Shown here piece after piece: positions 24,374 through 32,845 of a DNA stretch of 46,994 bases. Position numbers and translations under genes: made by a program. The stretch is from Deltaproteobacteria bacterium (GTDB lineage Bacteria; Desulfobacterota; Desulfobulbia; Desulfobulbales; JAGXFP01). Positions within the stretch are counted from its first letter, which is position 1. Each line of letters begins with the position of its first letter. Below the pieces are notes generated by a model that was given only the letters and a program-made list of their open reading frames with translations, was not told where the DNA came from and did no database searches. The DNA lies in NCBI GenBank assembly GCA_020056965.1, contig JAGVGT010000081.1:1-46994 (forward strand), given 5' to 3'.

Positions 24374-25588
24374 ATGGAAACCATGGCCGAAAATACCTCT
24401 CAAATACTGCTGGTTATTCCCCTCTACAACCACGGCGCCACGGTGCGGCGGGTGGTGGAGAAGGCCCTTGCCGCCGGCTGGCCGGTCCTGGTGGTGGATG
24501 ACGGCAGCAGCGACTCGGGCCTTGCCAACCTGGCCGGGATGGCGTGCGCCACCCTGCGGCTGGAGGTCAATCAGGGCAAAGGGGCGGCGGTTTTGGCCGG
24601 GGCGCGCTGGGCGGTTGAACATGGTTACGCCAGGATCATCATTGTCGATGCCGACGACCAGCTTGATCCCGGCGAGGCCCATCTGCTGGCCGCGGCGGCG
24701 GCCGGTCAGGAGCAGGCCCTGGTGATCGGCGCCCGATGCATGGACCGCAGTAACGCCCCCGGCGCCAGCCTTTTTGGCCGCTCCTTCTCCAACTTCTGGG
24801 TCCACCTGGAGACCGGTCGGGAGCTGCCCGACACCCAGAGCGGTTTTCGGCTCTATCCAGTCAAGGAGCTGCTGCAACTGGTCACCGACTGCCGCCGGTA
24901 CGACTTCGAGGTCGAGGTGCTTTCCCGGGCCGCCTGGGCCGGTCTGCCGATCCTGAGCGTGCCGGTCTCGGTCCACTACCCGCCGGGCGGTGAACGGGTA
25001 TCGCACTTTCATCAGTTCCGTGACAACCTGCGCCTGACCTGTCTCCACACCAGGCTGGTCTCGCGGGCGCTGTTGCCCTGGCCGCACCAGCGGCTGGTGG
25101 AACGCAGTCCCGCAGAGGTGTTGGCGGCCCGCCGGGAAACGCTCTCGCTGCTCCACCCGGGCAATTTTGTTAAGTATCTCTGCCGGGAGCACAGCAGCGC
25201 CCTGCAATTGGCGGTGGCGGCCTGGCTTGGCGTCTTTTTCGGGGCGTTGCCGCTGCTGTTCTGCCATACTGCCGCGATCCTCTATGTCTGCCATCGGCTC
25301 CATCTCAACAAGGTGACGGCGGTGACGGCCAGTCAGCTCTGTATGCCGCCGGTGGTGCCGGTGCTCTGTATCCAGCTCGGCTATTTTCTGCGGAGTGGCA
25401 GCTTTCTTACCGAGTTTACCTGGGATACCCTGGTGCTTCAGGCCCACCAGCGCCTCTGGGAATGGCTGCTCGGTTCGCTGCTCCTGGGGCCGATGCTGGG
25501 CTTGCTGGTCGGGGCGCTGGTCTATTTCCCGATCAAGCGCCTGCGGGCCATGCGTCCATCGGTCTGCGAGATTCCGGGGCAGGGATGA
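24374..25588 (+). CDS. Glycosyltransferase family 2 with DUF2062 domain
   Basis: A 404-residue fusion. The N-terminal two-thirds is a GT2 domain (LLVIPLYNHGATVRRVVEKA; VLVVDDGSSDSG; nucleotide-binding IIIVDADDQLDPGEA; DTQSGFRLYP), like dolichol-phosphate-mannose-synthase-type enzymes. The last 130 residues (LHPGNFVKYLCREHSSALQL, then several hydrophobic segments) are the DUF2062 membrane domain. In aryl-polyene clusters a GT2 domain is joined to an acyltransferase (ApeJ-like); here the acyltransferase is a separate gene overlapping by ATGA. The start is uncertain between ATGs at 24374 and 24383, both without a strong ribosome-binding site. Confidence 0.85.
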   Translation: METMAENTSQILLVIPLYNHGATVRRVVEKALAAGWPVLVVDDGSSDSGLANLAGMACATLRLEVNQGKGAAVLAGARWAVEHGYARIIIVDADDQLDPGEAHLLAAAAAGQEQALVIGARCMDRSNAPGASLFGRSFSNFWVHLETGRELPDTQSGFRLYPVKELLQLVTDCRRYDFEVEVLSRAAWAGLPILSVPVSVHYPPGGERVSHFHQFRDNLRLTCLHTRLVSRALLPWPHQRLVERSPAEVLAARRETLSLLHPGNFVKYLCREHSSALQLAVAAWLGVFFGALPLLFCHTAAILYVCHRLHLNKVTAVTASQLCMPPVVPVLCIQLGYFLRSGSFLTEFTWDTLVLQAHQRLWEWLLGSLLLGPMLGLLVGALVYFPIKRLRAMRPSVCEIPGQG

Positions 25589-26481
25589 GCGGCCAGACGC
25601 AAGGTCTCGGGGCCAGGTTGGAGGCGCTGGGCCATACCATCTTCTATTGGATGCTGAGGCTGGCGGGGCAAACCGGCGCCTATCTCCTGCTCTGGCCGGT
25701 GATCACCACCTATGTCCTAGGCAGCCGCAAGATTCACCGGCTGACCTTACCCTATCTGAGCCATCGTTTTCCCGACCACGGTCGCCTGGCCCGCTGGCGC
25801 GACACCCACCGCATCATGCTCGCCTTTGGCCGGGTCCTGGTCGATCGGGCCTGGCTGGGGTTGCGGCCGGGAGCGGCACTGCAGGGGTGCTTGGAGGGCC
25901 AGGACGAGTTGCTGGCCCTGGCCGCCGAGGGTCGGGGGGTGGTGGTGCTGATCGCCCACGTCGGCAACTGGCAGACCGCCATGGCCCAGATCACCGGGAT
26001 GCAGGTGCCGATCAACTCGCTGATGCACTACCAGGAAGAGGCGGTGGCCAAGCACTATTTCGACCTGCGCAAGAAGGAGATGCCCTTCAAGATCATCAAG
26101 AGCGACGGTTTCATGGGCGGTCTGGTCGAGGCCACCGCCGCCCTGCAGCGCGGCGAGGTGGTGACCATCATGGGCGATCGCTACGCCGGCGGGCCGGCCA
26201 CCGAGGTCGAGTTCCTCGGGGCCAAGGTGCGTCTGCCGGCGGCGGCCTACTCACTGGCGGCCGCCACCGGCAGCCCGGTGGCGGTGCTGCTGGCCGCCAA
26301 GACCGGGCGGCGCCAGTACAGCATGAAGCTCTGGGAGGTCTGTCGCCCCGAGCCCTCCGACCGGGAAAACCGCCGCCGCGACATGCAAAAATGGGCGCAA
26401 CGCTTTGCCGATGCCCTGGAGGAATACCTGCGTGAATATCCCTACCAGTGGTATAACTTCTTCGATTTCTGGAGCCAATGA
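25585..26481 (+). CDS. LpxL-like acyltransferase with HX4Q variant
   Basis: A 298-residue LpxL/HtrB-family protein, start ATG overlapping the glycosyltransferase stop. The family motif HX4(D/E) reads HVGNWQ (His125, Gln130), so the usual acidic residue is replaced by Gln. Other family blocks are present: ATAALQRGEVVTIMGDRYAG and the end YPYQWYNFFDFW. It presumably transfers an acyl or polyene chain from ACP to the glycan or lipid made with the upstream glycosyltransferase. Whether it is an active transferase depends on the Gln; members of this side branch may commonly carry it, which I cannot check here. Confidence 0.82.
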   Translation: MSGQTQGLGARLEALGHTIFYWMLRLAGQTGAYLLLWPVITTYVLGSRKIHRLTLPYLSHRFPDHGRLARWRDTHRIMLAFGRVLVDRAWLGLRPGAALQGCLEGQDELLALAAEGRGVVVLIAHVGNWQTAMAQITGMQVPINSLMHYQEEAVAKHYFDLRKKEMPFKIIKSDGFMGGLVEATAALQRGEVVTIMGDRYAGGPATEVEFLGAKVRLPAAAYSLAAATGSPVAVLLAAKTGRRQYSMKLWEVCRPEPSDRENRRRDMQKWAQRFADALEEYLREYPYQWYNFFDFWSQ

Positions 26482-26584
26482 GGGGAATTTTTATTAAATT
26501 GGCGATTGGTTGGTTTTTGCGAAGGGCGGGCACGCTCTTGTGCTCATGCGGGTGGATTGGTCAGGGGCATAGGTGGGCTAATAA

Positions 26585-26665
26585 ATCCCCTCACCCTAGC
26601 CCTCTCCCTGTGGGCGAGGGAATTAACCTCCTTCTCCCTCCGGGAGAAGGTCGGGATGAGGGGAT
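26585..26665. repeat. Palindromic repeat (CCCTCACCCT family), copy 1
   Basis: ATCCCCTCACCCTAGCCC at the left edge and GGGATGAGGGGAT at the right edge form outer arms; an inner hairpin CTTCTCCCTCCGGGAGAAG is centred near 26640. A second copy is at 27576-27655. ORFs across it are not credible genes. Confidence 0.75.
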
Positions 26666-26746
26666 CTAAGGTCGCGAACCCCAACGATTTGGCAGTTTTG
26701 GCGAGTTAATTAATGGCGGGTATTGCACCCACAAAGCCGGATACGC

Positions 26747-27037
26747 ATGAAGATTCTTCTACGCAATTTGATAATTGCCGCCGGAATGTTAGTTTGCCTG
26801 AGTAGTTGCGGAACTCTGCGAACAGTTTCTGCTGCTTCCATTGAGAGTCCCAAAATTTATAGCGGGACCAGGATCGACTATTATGCGATTGTTGGTGATA
26901 CTGAGCATCTCGAAGAGAAATTTAATGTGAGGCCGCCAGCATATCCGTTTTTGGACCTGCCATTCAGCTTCGCCTTGGATACGGTTGTCTTGCCTTTGAC
27001 TTACCCGGTATCCCTTTATGAAGCGGTGTTTCACTAG
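26747..27037 (+). CDS. YceK/YidQ family lipoprotein
   Basis: A 96-residue lipoprotein. The signal peptide ends in LSSC with the anchor Cys at residue 21, followed by GTLRTV. The conserved YceK/YidQ block RPPAYPFLDLPFSFALDTVV is complete. The family is small, outer-membrane or inner-membrane anchored, and of unknown role. The ATG at 26747 starts the signal peptide and is preferred over an upstream in-frame codon. It sits between repeat elements and is not obviously part of the lipid/polyene locus. Confidence 0.82.
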   Translation: MKILLRNLIIAAGMLVCLSSCGTLRTVSAASIESPKIYSGTRIDYYAIVGDTEHLEEKFNVRPPAYPFLDLPFSFALDTVVLPLTYPVSLYEAVFH

Positions 27038-27080
27038 AACCATGGCGGTTTGCCTGCTCCGCTATTTGGGTTTGGCAGAT

Positions 27081-27190
27081 GTAGGGCGTATTATGCGAAG
27101 CCGTAATGCGCCGGATGAGTATTGTTCGCTCCCACAACAGTCACGCTAGATACATACGGCGCAATGCGCTACGCTTATTGACGCCCTACT
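27081..27190. repeat. Palindromic repeat (GTAGGGCGT family)
   Basis: GTAGGGCGT at 27081-27089 is matched by ACGCCCTAC at 27182-27190, with further paired blocks inside (GCGAAGCCGTAATGCGCC against ACGGCGCAATGCGCTACGC). It is a 110-bp imperfect palindrome upstream of the ACP gene. Confidence 0.72.
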
Positions 27191-27199
27191 TTGACAATT

Positions 27200-27229
27200 G
27201 ATGGGTTTCGGCTAACGCCTCCACCCATC
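27200..27229. repeat. Short hairpin GATGGGT/ACCCATC
   Basis: A 7-bp perfect inverted repeat with a 16-base loop directly after the 110-bp palindrome and 23 bases before the ACP start. It has the look of a second, shorter interspersed repeat. Confidence 0.5.
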
Positions 27230-27252
27230 CTACTTTCATGGAGAACAACGAG

Positions 27253-27516
27253 ATGGAAGAATTAAAAAAACAGATCAAGGAGATCATTGTTCGTGATCTG
27301 AAATTGCAGGGAATTACTCCCGAGGAGATTAAGGACAACGCCCCGTTGTTTGAGGAGGGACTGGGCCTTGATTCCCTGGATGCCGTGGAGCTGGTGGTCC
27401 TGGTTCAGAAGCATTTCGGGGTGCAGATCGAGGATATGGACGAAGGGCAGGCCGCTTTCCGGTCCGTGGAGACCCTGGCCAAGTTCATTAGCGAGCGGCG
27501 TCCGGCCGGGGTCTGA
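27253..27516 (+). CDS. Acyl carrier protein
   Basis: An 87-residue acyl carrier protein. The phosphopantetheine attachment site is Ser41 in the motif GLDSLDAVEL, followed by VVLVQKHFGVQIED and VETLAKFI, as in FAS/type II PKS carriers. The ATG at 27253 is chosen because GGAGA lies eight bases before it; the ATG five codons upstream is part of that region. It carries the growing chain for the ketosynthases, reductase and dehydratases encoded downstream. It is the only ACP in the window, whereas aryl-polyene clusters usually have two. Confidence 0.93.
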   Translation: MEELKKQIKEIIVRDLKLQGITPEEIKDNAPLFEEGLGLDSLDAVELVVLVQKHFGVQIEDMDEGQAAFRSVETLAKFISERRPAGV

Positions 27517-27575
27517 TTGTGTCGTCAATAATCGTTATCTCCGAAAGCAGGACTGGTAAGGAACAACTTCTATAT

Positions 27576-27655
27576 TCCCTCATCCCAGCCTTCTCCCGGA
27601 GGGAGAAGGAGTAAAGTTCCCTCTCCTTGCGGGAGAGGGGCAGGGTGAGGGGGAT
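27576..27655. repeat. Palindromic repeat (CCCTCACCCT family), copy 2
   Basis: TTCCCTCATCCCAGCC at the left and GGGTGAGGGGGAT at the right pair as outer arms; two inner hairpins (CTTCTCCCGGAGGGAGAAG and CCCTCTCC/GGGAGAGGG) are visible. Same family as 26585-26665 in opposite order, and located between the ACP and ketosynthase genes. Confidence 0.75.
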
Positions 27656-27688
27656 TAAATGTGATTTTCCGATAATTTCAGAGCAGTC

Positions 27689-28945
27689 ATGACTACTCCT
27701 AATCCCCCAGATAACCGCCCGCCCCAGGTCGCCGTCACCGGCCTCGGCGGCATTGCCGCCGGCGGCAGCGATTCCGCCGAGCTCTGGCGCAATCTGGCGG
27801 CCGGGGTGGTGCGGTGCGGGCCGGTGCCGGAATACCTTTTTCGGACCATCCTCAATTTTCCGGTCTTCGCGGCTCCCCAAAACTGTCTGAGTGACCGGGC
27901 TCGCGCCCTGCTGGCCGAGACTTGCCCAAACTTCCGGGCGGAATCGGTGAGCCGGACCATCCTGTTGACCGTTACCGCCGCTGCCGAGGCTCTGCATCAG
28001 GCGGGGATCGGGGCCGCCGACCTGCGCAAGCTGCGGGTGGGCATCGCCCTCGGCACCACGGTGGGTTGCACCTTCCATAACGAGGATTACTACGTGGCTT
28101 GGCGCGACAACCTGGCCCCGGACCTAGCCCCGGTCCACTCCTATTTGGGCGGGAATGTCGCCGCCGCCCTGCACCGGCTGCTCGGCACCCGCGGCCCCTC
28201 GGCGGTGGTCACCAACGCCTGCGCCTCCGGCACTGACGCCATCGGCATCGGTCGCAACTGGCTGGCGGCCGGCCACTGTGACCTGGCCATCGGCGGCGGG
28301 GCGGACGAGTTGTCGCGGGTGGCCTACAACGGTTTCGCCAGCCTGATGCTGGCCGACACCGTGCCCTGCCGACCCTTCAGCCGTGATCGCCAGGGGTTGA
28401 ACCTGGGCGAGGGGGCCGGGGTGTTGGTTATGGAACGGCAGGAAAGCGCGGTGGTTCGGGGCGGCAAGGTGCTTGGCCGGGTGCGCGGCTACGGCAGCGC
28501 CGCCGACGCCCATCACCCCACCGCACCCCATCCCGAGGGGCGTGGCCTGAAAACCGCCCTGGCCCAGGCCTTGCGCGAGGTTGGAGCGGGAGAAATTGTC
28601 CTGGTCAACGCCCACGGCACCGGCACCAAGGCCAACGACCAGGCCGAGACCGCCGCCCTGGCCGTGGCCCTGCCCGGTGCGGCCGCGGCGGCCATCGTCT
28701 CCACCAAGGGTTTTACCGGCCATACCCTGGGCGCGGCCGGTGGGTTGGAGGCGGTCTTTACTCTGCTGGCCCTGCGGGATGGCTTTACCCCCGGCACGGT
28801 GGGCTGCGGTGAACTTGATCCGGGGTTTGCCGTGCGCCCTTTGCTGCATAGCGAGGGGCGACGCCTGAGCGGCCGCCTGGGGCTTTCCCAATCGCTGGCC
28901 TTCGGCGGCGGCAATTCGGTGCTGGTTCTGGAGGCGGTGGTATGA
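27689..28945 (+). CDS. Beta-ketoacyl-ACP synthase (KAS II-type), active triad
   Basis: A 418-residue ketosynthase that extends the ACP-bound chain with malonyl-ACP. The complete triad is visible: Cys178 in TNACASGTDAIG, His309 in NAHGTGTKAND and His345 in TGHTLGAAGG. The glycine-rich end FGGGNSVLVLE closes the fold. It sits right after the ACP and overlaps the start of the Cys-less KS protein by four bases, an arrangement like KS-alpha/chain-length-factor pairs of type II polyketide and aryl-polyene systems. Confidence 0.92.
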   Translation: MTTPNPPDNRPPQVAVTGLGGIAAGGSDSAELWRNLAAGVVRCGPVPEYLFRTILNFPVFAAPQNCLSDRARALLAETCPNFRAESVSRTILLTVTAAAEALHQAGIGAADLRKLRVGIALGTTVGCTFHNEDYYVAWRDNLAPDLAPVHSYLGGNVAAALHRLLGTRGPSAVVTNACASGTDAIGIGRNWLAAGHCDLAIGGGADELSRVAYNGFASLMLADTVPCRPFSRDRQGLNLGEGAGVLVMERQESAVVRGGKVLGRVRGYGSAADAHHPTAPHPEGRGLKTALAQALREVGAGEIVLVNAHGTGTKANDQAETAALAVALPGAAAAAIVSTKGFTGHTLGAAGGLEAVFTLLALRDGFTPGTVGCGELDPGFAVRPLLHSEGRRLSGRLGLSQSLAFGGGNSVLVLEAVV

Positions 28946-29745
28946 GCAATCCGGTGGCGATTACGGCGGCGCTGCGGCTCACCATGGAGCACGAGATTCC
29001 CGCCAAGCTGGTCCGGGAGTTGCGCCGGGCCGACGATTTTATCCGCTTGGCCGTGGTGGGTGGTTTCAAGGCCCTGGCCGCGGCGCCACCCCGGGAAATG
29101 GCCCCGGAGGCGCGGGGCGTTTTCATCGGCACCGCCTTCGGGCCGCTGGAGACCAACTTCCAATCCCTGGGCTCCCTGATCAACGACGGCGAGGGGCAGA
29201 TCTCCCCGACCCTCTTTTCCCACTCGGTTTATAACTCGGCCGCCGGCTACGCCGCCCGGCTTCTCGATTTTCAAGGCCCGGCCCTGACCGTCACCGACTA
29301 TGGCTGGCCTTTTCTGATTGCCCTGGAGGAGGCGCGCTTGGCGGTGGCCTCCGGGCGGGTCGAACGGGCCCTGGTTCTGGGGGTCGAGGTTTATAGTGAA
29401 CTGTTGGCCGATGCCTATCGCCGCTCCTTTGCCGGGCGGCAGGTGCCCTGGCACAGGGGGGCGGTGGTCTGGGTGCTGGATCGGGCCGCGGCGGTCGAGT
29501 CGCGCCTGGCCCTGCTACGGGAAGTCGAAGTCACCGGCGTGCCGTGCGCCACCGGCGATTATCTGACCCGCACGGACGAACTCTGCCGGGTCGCTGGGCG
29601 GGAGTTGGCGCCCGACCGCCATACCCTGGCGGCCGTGGAAACTTTGAGTGACCTGGTGAAAGACTTGCCGGTTGGAACTGCTGGTGAGATAGACTGGGTC
29701 TGTTCGGCGAGTTTTGGCAGTGCCTCCCTGAGGCTGCTGGTTTGA
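28942..29745 (+). CDS. Chain-length-factor-like ketosynthase homologue
   Basis: A 267-residue ketosynthase-fold protein shorter than normal (about 400). It keeps the KS blocks GVFIGTAFGPLETNF and SPTLFSHSVYNSAAGYAARL, but at the nucleophile position reads GPALTVTDYGWPF with no Cys, and it has no HGTGT His motif. Such proteins pair with an active KS and help set chain length. The start overlaps the preceding KS stop, so a KS/CLF heterodimer is the best reading. It corresponds to the short KS-like subunit of aryl-polyene clusters. Confidence 0.83.
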   Translation: MSNPVAITAALRLTMEHEIPAKLVRELRRADDFIRLAVVGGFKALAAAPPREMAPEARGVFIGTAFGPLETNFQSLGSLINDGEGQISPTLFSHSVYNSAAGYAARLLDFQGPALTVTDYGWPFLIALEEARLAVASGRVERALVLGVEVYSELLADAYRRSFAGRQVPWHRGAVVWVLDRAAAVESRLALLREVEVTGVPCATGDYLTRTDELCRVAGRELAPDRHTLAAVETLSDLVKDLPVGTAGEIDWVCSASFGSASLRLLV

Positions 29746-29776
29746 GCCGCTATAATAACTTACCGTGGGTGAAATT

Positions 29777-30388
29777 ATGCTGAAAACGACCAAAATGTTG
29801 AGCGTGCTCTTCTCTTTTTTGTTGCTGCTGGCCGGGGCGACCACCGCGGTCGGGCAGGTGCCCGCGCCCATCCCCTTGCAGGAGCTGGAAGGGCGCTATT
29901 TCTTCCTCGGCCACAATCTCCATGCCGATCCGGGCAACAGCAAGGTCTCCTCGGTAAATTACCAGGTTCGGGGCGATCTGATCCCCTGGGGCACCGAAGT
30001 GCGGATCGTCCGGGTGGCCCGGAAATACCTGGTCTTCGAAGATGTCGCCAAGCGGCGGCAGTATCGCTACGGTTTTTACTGGAAGACCCGCACTACCGTG
30101 CCCATGCTCGAACACATCAAACGGGTTTTTGTGGATAATGGCGATGAGTTGAAAAAGCAGGTCGACGCGATGAGCGACCTCGACAAGGACGGCATTTACG
30201 AGGGGCGGGTCAAGCCCGGCATGAGCCGGGAGGGGGTGCTGGTTGCCATCGGCTACCCGCCGGAATTCGCCAACCGCGAAGAGCTGATGACCGATCGCGA
30301 ATGGCTGTACTGGATTAATCGTTTTGAAAAGATGGTGGTCGGCTTCGGTCGCGATGGCCTGGTTAACCGGATCACCGGCAACTATTAA
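29777..30388 (+). CDS. Secreted protein with BamE/SmpA-like C-terminal part
   Basis: A 203-residue exported protein with a clear signal peptide (MLSVLFSFLLLLAGATTAVG). No lipobox Cys is seen. The region VKPGMSREGVLVAIGYPPE followed by a W-containing strand (REWLYWINRFEKMVVGFGRD) has the layout of the BamE/SmpA/OmlA fold, which occurs in outer-membrane assembly factors. The middle part is not recognised. It lies 31 bases after the KS-like gene on the same strand and could help place the product or a partner protein in the outer membrane, but this is inference. Confidence 0.65.
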   Translation: MLKTTKMLSVLFSFLLLLAGATTAVGQVPAPIPLQELEGRYFFLGHNLHADPGNSKVSSVNYQVRGDLIPWGTEVRIVRVARKYLVFEDVAKRRQYRYGFYWKTRTTVPMLEHIKRVFVDNGDELKKQVDAMSDLDKDGIYEGRVKPGMSREGVLVAIGYPPEFANREELMTDREWLYWINRFEKMVVGFGRDGLVNRITGNY

Positions 30389-30448
30389 ACGGGTCCTGGT
30401 CCATTGACAAAAAGTCCTTTTCGCAGCATTACTAGCCGTTCATAAATC

Positions 30449-30454
30449 TATAAT
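30449..30454 (+). promoter_or_regulatory. Putative -10 element
   Basis: A perfect TATAAT 28 bases upstream of the FlgT-like gene start. A TTGACA is present at 30404-30409 but is too far away (39 bases) to be its -35 box; no proper -35 was found. Confidence 0.35.
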
Positions 30455-30481
30455 GCGGCCCATCAACCGGGAGGAAGAAAA

Positions 30482-31603
30482 GTGAAACTCCGTTTCATGC
30501 TGTTGCTGCTGACTTTTGGCGTATTGCTGGCCGGGCCGGTGCGGGCCCAGATGGCGCCTCTGGAGGGCGATATCACCGTCGAAGCCGAAAGCTACGGCAG
30601 CTCCCGGGATGATGCCCTGCTCAAGGCCAAACGCGAGGCGGTCAGCTCCGGCATCGGCACGGTGCTGATTTCCCAGACCGAGGTCAAGAACTTTATCCTC
30701 CAGAAGGACATGGTCCTGACCAAAACTGTCGGGGCGGTTAAGAGCTATCAAGTCCTCCAGGAGAAACAGGATAAGGACGGCTGGTTTGTCAAGATCAGCG
30801 CGGTGGTCTCCATGGCCAGCATCCGCCAGGATCTGGCCGCCTTGAAGATTCTGCTCGAATCCATGGACAAGCCCCGGATGATGGTGCTGGTCCAGGAAGA
30901 CGGCGGCAGCAAGATCGCCGAGACTGCGATCATCGACTATCTGAGCAGCAAGGAGTTTGAGCTGGTTGATGCCGCCGCAGTGGCGGCCCTGCAAAAGAAA
31001 GACGAGGCCCTGATCAAAAAGGCCACCGAGGGTGACCCGGTGGCGGCGGCCAAGCTGGGCGCGGCCAACGGCGCCGAGTACGTGATCGTCGGAAAAGTGA
31101 CCAAGAGCGTTTCCAAAAACCAGATGTTGAGCGATTCCGGCATCATCTCCGGCCAGGCCAGCATCACCGCCAAGGTGGTCAATGCCTCCAACGCCCGGAT
31201 CATCGCCTCCAAGTCGGCCTCGGCCTCCGCCGCCCACATCTCCGACGAGAGCGCCAAGGAAGAGGCCTCCGACAAGGCAGCCCGCAAACTTATGGACCAG
31301 GAGCTGTTCGAGAAGATCGTCGGCTCCTTCCAGGATACGGTTAACAATGGCACCACCCTGGATGTGGTGGTGGAGAACGTCGCCGATTTCCAGACCCAGA
31401 AGGCGATAACCGCGTTGATCGGCACCATGGAGGTGGCCTCGGTCAACAAGCGCGGTTTCGGTGACGGTAAGCTGGAGTTGTCGGTGGTCTTCCGGGGCAG
31501 TGCCGACTCCTTTGCGGAGGCCCTGGACGGCAAGCCGGTCAAGGGCAAGAAACTGACCGTTAAGAGCGTCACCGGCAGCAAGCTGCTGGTGGCTTTACGC
31601 TGA
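30482..31603 (+). CDS. Secreted FlgT-N-like protein
   Basis: A 373-residue exported protein. The signal peptide (FMLLLLTFGVLLAGPVRAQM) is followed by a domain with the pattern of FlgT N-terminal/related periplasmic proteins: ITVEAESYGSSRDDALLKAK, REAVSSGIGTVLISQTEV and WFVKISAVVSMASIRQDL. The middle part (SKEFELVDAAAVAALQ, GAEYVIVGKVTKS, ASITAKVVNASNARIIASKS) resembles the CsgG-type alpha/beta fold. The C-terminal 90 residues look like a small beta domain. GTG start with GGGAGGAAG ahead. Paired with the CsgG-like gene 29 codons downstream; possible outer-membrane or surface-organelle role, unproven. Confidence 0.68.
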   Translation: MKLRFMLLLLTFGVLLAGPVRAQMAPLEGDITVEAESYGSSRDDALLKAKREAVSSGIGTVLISQTEVKNFILQKDMVLTKTVGAVKSYQVLQEKQDKDGWFVKISAVVSMASIRQDLAALKILLESMDKPRMMVLVQEDGGSKIAETAIIDYLSSKEFELVDAAAVAALQKKDEALIKKATEGDPVAAAKLGAANGAEYVIVGKVTKSVSKNQMLSDSGIISGQASITAKVVNASNARIIASKSASASAAHISDESAKEEASDKAARKLMDQELFEKIVGSFQDTVNNGTTLDVVVENVADFQTQKAITALIGTMEVASVNKRGFGDGKLELSVVFRGSADSFAEALDGKPVKGKKLTVKSVTGSKLLVALR

Positions 31604-31653
31604 TTATTAGCGATCGGCGCACGACCGGATAATTGAGTAATAGGAGAAGAGCG

Positions 31654-32820
31654 GTGAAAAACGTTGGGGTATTTCTGACTGGGTTGCTGTTGCTGTTGGC
31701 TCTGCCCTTGACGGCGGCGGCTGACTTTACCAAGAACAAGGTGGCGGTCCTCGACTTCCAGCTGCAGGGCGATGGCTTCGAGACCAAGGACATGGGCTCC
31801 ATCGTCGCCGAGTGGTTCATCACCGCCCTGGTCAAGACCGGCCGCTTTGACGTGGTCGAGCGGGCCATGCTCAAAAAGATCCTCGACGAGCAGAAGATGG
31901 GGCTCACCGGGGTCGTCGACGAGAAGACCGCCACCAAACTGGGCAAGATCCTGGGCGTCAAGGTCATCATCTCCGGTTCGGTCATGAAAATCCAGGACAT
32001 CATTGAGGTCAACGCCCGGATCATCGATGTCGAGACCGCCTCGATCATCGCCGCCGAGAGCGTCAGGGCCACCGCCTCCACCAGTCTGCAGAGCCTGATC
32101 GTCCAGATGTCGGACAAGATCATCAAGAATTTCCCCCTGGAAGGCTATGTGGTTTCCCGCACCGGCAAGGAGGTCACCATCGACCTCGGCAAGCTGGCCG
32201 GGGTCAAGGCCGAGATGGAATTCATGGCCTTCAAGGAAGGCAAGATCATCAAGCATCCCAAGACCGGCCAGGTCCTGGATGTCGAAAAAATTCAGACCGG
32301 TACCGTCAAGATATCCCAGATCAGCGACCGGATCGCCTCCGGGACGGTGGTCAACGAAGACTCGGATAATGCCATTGCCATCGGCCAGATGGTCAAGAGT
32401 ACCTCCGGGCCGCTGACCCCGCTGGAGGTGTCCACCGTTTATACCGGGACCGGCTATCAGACCCAGAGCGCCGGGGGGGGGCGGGCGGCGGCTGCCCCGC
32501 GGGGACCCATGTCTTCCGGCGACCTGCTGGCCAAAATCCAGTCCGCCAGTTTTGAGGACAAGGAATTCGCCGCCAAGCGGATCCTCAAGGAAGGAGTTAC
32601 CGATGCCGCCGTATTAGACGCCCTGGAAAAGGAACTACTGACCAACTACAACCTGTATCCGCGCGACCGCAACAAGTGCGACTCCATGGCCCACATGCTC
32701 AAGGCCTTGGGGGCCTCGGTCAACCCCAAGTACAAGCCGACCATTGCCAAGATTGCCAACGAGGCCAAAAACGGTACCGTCGAGAAGTGGGCCAAGAAGA
32801 CCTTGTCCCTCTACCCGTAA
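31654..32820 (+). CDS. CsgG-family outer-membrane protein
   Basis: A 388-residue exported protein with a signal peptide (VFLTGLLLLLALPLTAAADF) and a CsgG domain: KVAVLDFQLQGDGFE, MGSIVAEWFITALVKTGRF, VVERAMLKKILDEQKMGLTG and GVKVIISGSVMKI are characteristic. CsgG itself forms a lipoprotein secretion pore for curli; here no lipobox is seen, and C-terminal parts differ (an extra HEAT-like helical tail). The true start is GTG at 31654, eight bases after AGGAGAA, not the TTG seven codons upstream. It follows the FlgT-like gene and precedes an intrinsic terminator. Confidence 0.8.
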   Translation: MKNVGVFLTGLLLLLALPLTAAADFTKNKVAVLDFQLQGDGFETKDMGSIVAEWFITALVKTGRFDVVERAMLKKILDEQKMGLTGVVDEKTATKLGKILGVKVIISGSVMKIQDIIEVNARIIDVETASIIAAESVRATASTSLQSLIVQMSDKIIKNFPLEGYVVSRTGKEVTIDLGKLAGVKAEMEFMAFKEGKIIKHPKTGQVLDVEKIQTGTVKISQISDRIASGTVVNEDSDNAIAIGQMVKSTSGPLTPLEVSTVYTGTGYQTQSAGGGRAAAAPRGPMSSGDLLAKIQSASFEDKEFAAKRILKEGVTDAAVLDALEKELLTNYNLYPRDRNKCDSMAHMLKALGASVNPKYKPTIAKIANEAKNGTVEKWAKKTLSLYP

Positions 32821-32845
32821 GTAGTCGGGAGAGATTGGCGGAATC

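Noticed and set aside
24218..25447. 409-codon antisense frame over the glycosyltransferase
   Set aside because: Crosses gene boundaries and the hairpin, with a low-complexity product.
26478..26709. Small plus-strand ORFs after the acyltransferase gene
   Set aside because: They run through a palindromic repeat and have no ribosome-binding site or coding pattern.
26585..27655. CRISPR array
   Set aside because: The repeats are few, long, palindromic and unevenly spaced, with genes between them; no cas gene is present.
30404..30454. TTGACA/TATAAT as one promoter
   Set aside because: The spacer is 39 bases, far longer than a sigma-70 promoter allows; only the -10 is kept as a weak call.
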